A stretch of 11,158 bases of DNA from Candidatus Cloacimonadota bacterium. Lineage in GTDB: Bacteria; Cloacimonadota; Cloacimonadia; Cloacimonadales; Cloacimonadaceae. Below are positions 6,929-11,158 of this stretch, in pieces. The notes below the pieces were generated by a model. The model ran no database searches. It was not told where the DNA came from and saw only the letters and a list, made by a program, of their open reading frames with translations. The position numbers were made by a program, and so were the translations under genes. The stretch covers positions 1 to 11,158 of the forward strand of contig JALNXT010000021.1 of the NCBI GenBank assembly GCA_023230245.1, read 5' to 3'. Each line of letters starts with the position of its first letter. The first letter of the stretch is position 1.

Positions 6929-8049
6929 AGGATTAGCTCTCCAATTACACTGTTGGACACGAACAAAGCCGCTTCAGTGAGGGCGAGTCGATTGTCTTTT
7001 ACGCTTAGCATAGCTAATCTATTTAAGTGTTGCATGCTTTCTCCGTATATACTGTCCAGGTCTCTGCCAAAACGCTGTTTAAAATCGCCCATATCTATAC
7101 CTTTTATCAAGCGCAACCCCATCATCAGGAAGTCCTCCATCATGCGCTGTAAGCTGCATACTTGCCTATTGGGATAATGCTCTTGGGCATCAATCTTGCG
7201 GTAATAATCTGCTAAATTGGCATCATTCTGATAGCGGATGGGGGCCATCCAACCCGCTGCAGAAGCACCTAAAGCCAAACAATTATCGCTCTGCCAGTAA
7301 CATAAGTTGTGTTGTGATGCCTTTCCTGTCTTGCTAAAATTGGAGATCTCGTAATGCTGGAAACCGCTATCCACCAGGCTATGGCGGATTAGTTCGTATT
7401 GAGCGAACTGCAGGTCTTCGTCGGGTAGGGTTAAGGCGTCCTTATGCTTTGCGCAGTCTTCATCCAAGCTAAGCAAATAGCAGGAAATGTGCTCCGGGTT
7501 CAAAGCCAGATAGGCATCCAGATTGCGCTGCAGGGCAGATGTATCGCCATTGGGCAAGCCATAGATCAAATCCAATGAGATATTATCGTAGCCATAATCC
7601 CGGCACAGCTTCATTTTATCTGCCATTTGTGCAGCATGATGGCGTCTATCCAGCCACACCAATTCTGCATCCTGCATACTTTGTAAGCCAATAGATAGCC
7701 TATTAATGGGAGTGGTATTTAGTGCAGCTAAAAAAGCGGGGCTAATCTGAATGGGGTTGATTTCCAAGCTTATCTCGGCATCTCTAGTTAGCTGCAAGCC
7801 CTGCATCAGCTTGTTTATCTGTTCTGCACTTAGCAGTGAAGGGCTTCCTCCGCCAAAGTAAACACTTTTTAGCGGAGTGCTTAAGCAATCGGCATATAAT
7901 GCTTTTTCCCGATGCAGATAGCCAAGATATTCCGCTATTGCGCTCTTGCCAAAAGGCAGCGAAAAAAAGCTGCAATAACCGCATCTGGAAAGGCAAAAGG
8001 GGATATGGATATACAGGCTTAACGGGGGTGGCGAAAAACCCTGTTCCAT
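6925..8049 (-). CDS. hemW: Radical SAM heme chaperone HemW-like protein
   Basis: At 374 residues this matches the usual HemW length. The radical SAM cluster motif is CLSRCGYCSF, with Cys19, Cys23 and Cys26 binding the 4Fe-4S cluster; the CxxxCxxCxF form separates HemW from HemN, which has a fourth cysteine. Further family signatures are GGGSPSLL (SAM binding), EINP, RLSIGLQS, DLIYGLPN, HISCYLLS and YEISNFS...HNLCYW. HemW is thought to bind heme and deliver it to respiratory enzymes and is often misannotated as coproporphyrinogen oxidase. The usual GAGAHG after HNLxYW reads GASAAG here, losing the histidine. The ATG start lies 31 nt inside the end of lepB with no strong ribosome-binding site, and no alternative start lies before the cysteines, so translation probably depends on lepB. 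The stop overlaps the next gene by 4 nt. Confidence 0.92.
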   Translation of the reverse strand: MEQGFSPPPLSLYIHIPFCLSRCGYCSFFSLPFGKSAIAEYLGYLHREKALYADCLSTPLKSVYFGGGSPSLLSAEQINKLMQGLQLTRDAEISLEINPIQISPAFLAALNTTPINRLSIGLQSMQDAELVWLDRRHHAAQMADKMKLCRDYGYDNISLDLIYGLPNGDTSALQRNLDAYLALNPEHISCYLLSLDEDCAKHKDALTLPDEDLQFAQYELIRHSLVDSGFQHYEISNFSKTGKASQHNLCYWQSDNCLALGASAAGWMAPIRYQNDANLADYYRKIDAQEHYPNRQVCSLQRMMEDFLMMGLRLIKGIDMGDFKQRFGRDLDSIYGESMQHLNRLAMLSVKDNRLALTEAALFVSNSVIGELIL

Positions 8050-8951
8050 CGGATATGAGGCTCATCGAAGAGCTTGTTAAATTCGATGCCTTTGCTCCAG
8101 AATATCAGCCACGGTGTGCCGGTGATGAATCTGCGCTCCAAAAAGCCCCAATAACGGCTGTCTTCGCTCACGTCACGGTTGTCACCCATCACAAAGTATC
8201 TTTTTGGCGGAACTTTAACGGGCCCAAACCAATCGCGATTAAACACTTTACGCACAGCGGTGCTGTCACCCGGAATTGTTACTCTGTAATCTTCGTACCA
8301 AGGATCCATGGAAATGGAATCCAGCTCGTTTTCCGCTAAACGGTGGTCGTGAATGATGTGCGGGGACATGGGCGGACTTGGATCAGCGAGACCGTAGTTT
8401 TCAAAGCCTTTGGTGTATTCCTTGCCGTTTACATAGACAATTTTGTTGCGTACTTCAACTGTGTCGCCGGGCATGCCGATAACACGTTTCACCACGTTTT
8501 TACGGGCATAGTAGCTGATGTGGAAAGCAGTAAGCGGGAATTTGGAAAAGTTGTGCTTTTTGTTGAGATATATGGGGTGGAAGATTTTGATGAAATCTGC
8601 CTTACTGTTCTCGTTTTCGGGCGTTCCCAATTCCAACTTGGGGTAGCGGAAAGTAACGATATCGCCTTGCTTGGGATCGGTGAAATAATACTTTAGCTTG
8701 TTGGCAACCAGGTAATCGCCCACCAATAGAGTCTTTTCCATGGAAGAAGAGGGGATCAGGAAGTTTTCGAAGGTGAAGTTACGGATTATCATGGCAACCA
8801 CAAAGGCAAAGAGAATGGCTTCTATCCAATCCTGCGCTGCGGGTTTGCGTTTGCGGAACTTTTTACCTTCGGGGATGGGGGTAACCGTGTAGTGTTGTCC
8901 CAAAGTCTCGGACTTCTTTCTATCTTGTTTCAAAGGGAGTTTTTCTTTCAT
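8019..8951 (-). CDS. lepB: Signal peptidase I
   Basis: A 310-residue S26 serine protease that removes signal peptides from exported proteins at the outer face of the inner membrane. A basic cytoplasmic N-terminus (1-40) precedes one membrane segment (about 41-57). The catalytic Ser70 lies in IPSSSMEKTL (box B) and the general-base Lys155 in VVKRVIGMPGD (box D). The box E signature GDNRDVSEDSRYWG spans 256-269. Between boxes B and D, and again between D and E, there are long insertions (about 105-150 and 180-240), making it larger than compact Gram-positive forms; the fold core is complete. The start is preceded by AAGGAA on the - strand. The gene heads a lepB-hemW-cca series with overlapping reading frames. 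Its substrates should include the signal peptides of the TPR, barrel and Sel1 proteins here; the lipoprotein would need signal peptidase II. Confidence 0.95.
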   Translation of the reverse strand: MKEKLPLKQDRKKSETLGQHYTVTPIPEGKKFRKRKPAAQDWIEAILFAFVVAMIIRNFTFENFLIPSSSMEKTLLVGDYLVANKLKYYFTDPKQGDIVTFRYPKLELGTPENENSKADFIKIFHPIYLNKKHNFSKFPLTAFHISYYARKNVVKRVIGMPGDTVEVRNKIVYVNGKEYTKGFENYGLADPSPPMSPHIIHDHRLAENELDSISMDPWYEDYRVTIPGDSTAVRKVFNRDWFGPVKVPPKRYFVMGDNRDVSEDSRYWGFLERRFITGTPWLIFWSKGIEFNKLFDEPHIRWNRVFRHPR

Positions 8952-9263
8952 CTGCCACTATTTCCTTAAGTTAAAACTATATATTTGTCCACAAGGCTGA
9001 AAATCCAGTGTTTATGTCAAGTTCTATTTGGGGCGGTGCGTAGTTATGGTAACTTTTCAATTTTTACAACCATTCTGTTAAGGGTTAGTAATTGTGATAA
9101 CAGGTGGAAGCCTTCGGCAAGCTATAGTTTAGCAACGAGTTGCATCAAACAAGGTTGATTCAGTGACGCTTGTCCGTTGATCGGCTTTTTAGTGCTCCAT
9201 AGACGCCGTAAACGGCAAAGGTCTGCTGAAGAGCAATCCGATGTGGTTTATAGGTTCAAACCT
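8952..9263. other. Gene-free stretch with several small hairpins
   Basis: No convincing coding frame was found in these 312 bp. Short self-complementary elements follow one another: GCC/GGC (9110-9118), GCAAC/GTTGC (9132-9143), ATCAA/TTGAT (9144-9159), GCCG/CGGC (9205-9216, flanked by AGAC at 9201 and GTCT at 9221) and AGGTT/AACCT (9252-9263). The last lies directly after the alcohol dehydrogenase stop but has no T-run. The lepB promoter should lie in the lower-numbered part; TATATA at 8978-8983 is a possible -10 without a good -35. The rest may be decayed repeats or an untranslated RNA. Confidence 0.4.
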
Positions 9264-10406
9264 TTAGTATGCAAGCATCAACAAGGCTTCCACATCGGCG
9301 GCGGAAAGCTTGCTGACATCTCCCACTTTGTCAGTTATCATGATTAGCTCCAGTAATTCCGGCAGGTCTCTTTCTTTAATGCCAAGATCGCGCATGGAAG
9401 TAGCCATGCCCCATGCTTCCAATTTCTCTCTGAAACGCATTATCCCACGGGATACACTATCCTCTCCCCACACATTCTTTGACCAACGCACAAAGCGGGA
9501 GGGATCTTTTTCGCTCATATATTCAATCCAGGCGGGCATGATAACTCCCAAGCCTTCACCATGGGCTATATCTGGGTGCATTGCTGAAAAGGAATGCTCT
9601 ATCTGATGGCAAGCCCAATCCCCACCAGACAAGCCAAGTCCCGAAATACCATTTAGGGCAAGCGTTGCGCACCAGGCAAGGTTTCCGCGGGCAATTAAAT
9701 CGCTGGGATTTAGCTTCAATCTGTCTGTCATTTCCACAATGGTTTTCTGTAAGGCATCATCTATCCCCAAAGTGCTAAAGGCAATTTGGTTGGTAAAATA
9801 GTATTCCAGGATATGGGCAATCGCATCCATTGCGCCATTGGCCGTTTGCTTAAAAGGCAGGCTGCATTGCACCGTCGGATCGATAATGCTAACTTTGGGG
9901 TAAACCAAGGGTGAGTAAAATGCCCATTTTTGTTTGGTTTCAGTATTGCTAATCACGGCATTACCATTCATTTCGCTGCCAGTGGCGGAAAGGGTCAGTA
10001 CGGTATATATGGGCAAGGCTTTAACGATAGGTACATCCGTGCAAAAGGCATCCCAAGGATCGGCTAAAAACACGCCAGCAGCAACAGTCTTGGCGGTATC
10101 TATAACGCTTCCTCCGCCCACGGCGAGAATTGCCTCAGCTTTAGTTTCTTTGGCAATAGCAACAATCTCCCGCACCTTGCTCAAGGTAGGGTTTGCCCGC
10201 ACACCCCAAGCTTCATGGACCTTAATTCCATGTTTAGAAAGGGTATTCATCACTTGCGTATATACACTATTTTCCTTAATAGAACCGTTGCCGGCTACCA
10301 TCAGGCAGCTTTTTATCCCGGCAAGCTGCATCTCTGCTCCCAGTTGTGTAATCATCCCCACTCCGAAATGTATTCGCGTAGGGTTGTAAAAAGTGAAAGC
10401 CTCCAT
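9264..10406 (-). CDS. Iron-containing NAD(P)-dependent alcohol dehydrogenase (BDH/YqhD-like)
   Basis: At 380 residues this is the normal length for group III (iron-type) alcohol dehydrogenases. The N-terminal Rossmann-like domain carries GGGSVIDTAK (97-106), which binds the dinucleotide phosphates, and TLSATGSEMN (138-147). The C-terminal helical domain holds the metal ligands: Asp194 and His198 in NGAMDAIAH, His267 in WACHQIEH, and a further histidine in DIAHGEGL (His282). The first three positions match the numbering known for E. coli YqhD; the last is displaced by one residue. Members reduce aldehydes to alcohols or the reverse, in the cytoplasm, often to dispose of fermentation reductant or detoxify aldehydes; the substrate here cannot be told. 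The residue after GGGSVID does not settle NADH versus NADPH. A strong AAAGGAGA site precedes the ATG. The gene lies 38 nt after the regulator-like gene and may share its transcript. Confidence 0.93.
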   Translation of the reverse strand: MEAFTFYNPTRIHFGVGMITQLGAEMQLAGIKSCLMVAGNGSIKENSVYTQVMNTLSKHGIKVHEAWGVRANPTLSKVREIVAIAKETKAEAILAVGGGSVIDTAKTVAAGVFLADPWDAFCTDVPIVKALPIYTVLTLSATGSEMNGNAVISNTETKQKWAFYSPLVYPKVSIIDPTVQCSLPFKQTANGAMDAIAHILEYYFTNQIAFSTLGIDDALQKTIVEMTDRLKLNPSDLIARGNLAWCATLALNGISGLGLSGGDWACHQIEHSFSAMHPDIAHGEGLGVIMPAWIEYMSEKDPSRFVRWSKNVWGEDSVSRGIMRFREKLEAWGMATSMRDLGIKERDLPELLELIMITDKVGDVSKLSAADVEALLMLAY

Positions 10407-10444
10407 GGCAATCTCCTTTGTATTCGTTCTATCAGTACAATTGA

Positions 10445-11116
10445 CTAGATAACATTATAAGCCGATTTTGGCTTCACACAAATCGGAACTCTGCTAATCC
10501 CAATTTCTAAGCAGTCGGGACGATACACCATAAATTCGCTAACTGATATAGAGGCAGAGAGATGGGAGGCGAGGTTGGGCTCCTGATTAGCTATATCGGC
10601 TATTGCTCTGCGTAGTGCTTTTAATATCCTTCGCTTTTGCAGATTCGCTTCATCTTCAAAGTCACGGATTTTGTTTCCGGGGCGGTAAACCTCTCTTAAA
10701 TACAGCACCAGCGCTTCCTTTTCGCTATTCAAATCCTCTGCCCGGGCATAATCGTTGTATTCAGCCAGTTCTGCCAATTCCTCAATGATACATAGCAGCC
10801 GCGCTTTAACGCTGTGAAGAGTTTGTTTATCTGCCATAGGGTTTGGCAAGGGTTTATCCTCCAGATGCAAATTATACTCAAGCAAAGCTTCATGGTTTTC
10901 GAACTGGCGATAACAATCCTGAGGACGTGCATTTGCCAACTCCATCTGCCGAAAACTTACCGGCAACTCCGGATGGCATAACAGCTCCAATAAATAGCCC
11001 ATTCCGGTGCTAAGAAACACGCTGAATTCATGTCCTTGATAATCAATATGAACCTGTTTACCGGCAACACGGAACAAGCATCTTTCCTCCGCTGGGCTAC
11101 ATTCTTCACTTTTCAT
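10445..11116 (-). CDS. Regulator-associated domain protein of unknown function
   Basis: The 223-residue product is soluble, without signal peptide or membrane segment. The N-terminus (about 14-60: LFRVAGKQVHIDYQG ... STGMGYLLELLCHPELP) resembles a small beta-rich domain, with the pattern F-x-G-x-W/V-x-I-x-Y-x-G and then a GL-x-YL-x-LL-x-P helix, that I recall from bacterial AAA-ATPase and LuxR-type regulatory proteins. There it is followed, as here, by a charged coiled coil (about 96-144) and a helical block (157-201: KRRILKALRRAIADIA ... LASHL ... YRPD). Here the unit stands alone with no ATPase, kinase or recognisable helix-turn-helix domain. The name and function of the unit are not known to me. 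A role in controlling the downstream alcohol dehydrogenase is only an inference from position. An AGGTGA-like site precedes the ATG. Confidence 0.75.
   Translation of the reverse strand: MKSEECSPAEERCLFRVAGKQVHIDYQGHEFSVFLSTGMGYLLELLCHPELPVSFRQMELANARPQDCYRQFENHEALLEYNLHLEDKPLPNPMADKQTLHSVKARLLCIIEELAELAEYNDYARAEDLNSEKEALVLYLREVYRPGNKIRDFEDEANLQKRRILKALRRAIADIANQEPNLASHLSASISVSEFMVYRPDCLEIGISRVPICVKPKSAYNVI
10454..10486 (-). promoter_or_regulatory. Candidate promoter with inverted repeat upstream of the alcohol dehydrogenase
   Basis: On the - strand, TTGTGT (10476-10481) is separated by 16 nt from a perfect TATAAT (10454-10459), which would start transcription at about 10447, some 40 nt before the dehydrogenase ATG. 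A perfect 7-bp inverted repeat, CCGATTT (10462-10468) and AAATCGG (10480-10486), overlaps the -35 and spacer, and a second small palindrome, AAGCC/GGCTT (10459-10474), lies within it. This is operator-like. It lies within the last codons of the upstream gene, so chance must be considered. Confidence 0.4.
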
Positions 11117-11158
11117 TATTCACCTACCTATCATAAAATTATGGTTAGCTGTCGGCAT
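11117..11158 (-). promoter_or_regulatory. Upstream region of the regulator-like gene, partial
   Basis: TATGAT at 11130-11135 on the - strand resembles a -10 box, but it lies only about 14 nt from the ATG and partly overlaps the ribosome-binding region, and the window ends before a -35 could be assessed. Support is weak. Confidence 0.2.

Noticed and set aside
8343..8696. Open frame antisense to lepB on the + strand
   Set aside because: It mirrors the lepB coding frame, has no ribosome-binding site and no family resemblance; lepB has all catalytic motifs.
9015..9020. TTGACA on the - strand as the lepB -35 box
   Set aside because: At 16-18 nt downstream there is only GC-rich AGCCTTG sequence, with no acceptable -10; the nearby TATATA is about 31 nt away.
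9252..9263. AGGTT/AACCT hairpin as the terminator of the alcohol dehydrogenase gene
   Set aside because: The stem is only 5 bp with a 2-nt loop and no T-run follows on the - strand.

Overview
The window is 11.2 kb of bacterial DNA. Genes up to about 5,290 are on the + strand and all genes after that are on the - strand, so the two halves converge at about 5,290-5,360. The organism is a diderm (Gram-negative type): the genes include a predicted outer-membrane beta-barrel, a lipoprotein with a lipobox, and exported TPR and Sel1 proteins. The moderate GC, very short intergenic spacers, many short structured repeats, and families of large exported proteins without clear homologues suggest a Cloacimonadota-like or related candidate-phylum/FCB-group bacterium. 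That placement is an impression and was not computed.

Left half (+ strand). A gene of unknown function enters from the left edge and stops at 492. A 206-bp spacer follows, packed with repeats: a long imperfect inverted repeat, a tandem 11-bp repeat and a REP-like palindrome. Then comes a tight three-gene unit (699-5290) of cell-envelope proteins: an exported TPR protein, a fusion of an N-terminal TPR region to a C-terminal outer-membrane barrel, and a 914-residue lipoprotein. The gaps are 3 nt and then a 1-nt stop/start overlap, so the proteins are very probably made together. The arrangement resembles TPR-barrel transport modules (the Slam surface-lipoprotein translocon, YaiO, PgaA/BcsC-like exporters) and is the best candidate here for an undescribed system.

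Junction (5291-5360). Two related 24-nt hairpin units lie in inverted orientation between the converging operons.

Right half (- strand, read from right to left). A 223-residue protein of a regulator-associated type (10445-11116) lies 38 nt upstream of an iron-type NAD(P)-dependent alcohol dehydrogenase (9264-10406). A candidate promoter with an inverted repeat sits at the 3' end of the upstream gene. After a 312-bp gene-free stretch with several small hairpins comes a housekeeping cluster of overlapping genes: signal peptidase I (lepB), the radical-SAM heme chaperone-like hemW, and a class II CCA-adding/poly(A) polymerase-family protein that is much shorter than usual. A Sel1-repeat exported protein (5361-6068) with its own strong ribosome-binding site ends the - strand series.

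No tRNA, rRNA, CRISPR array, transposase or integrase was seen.
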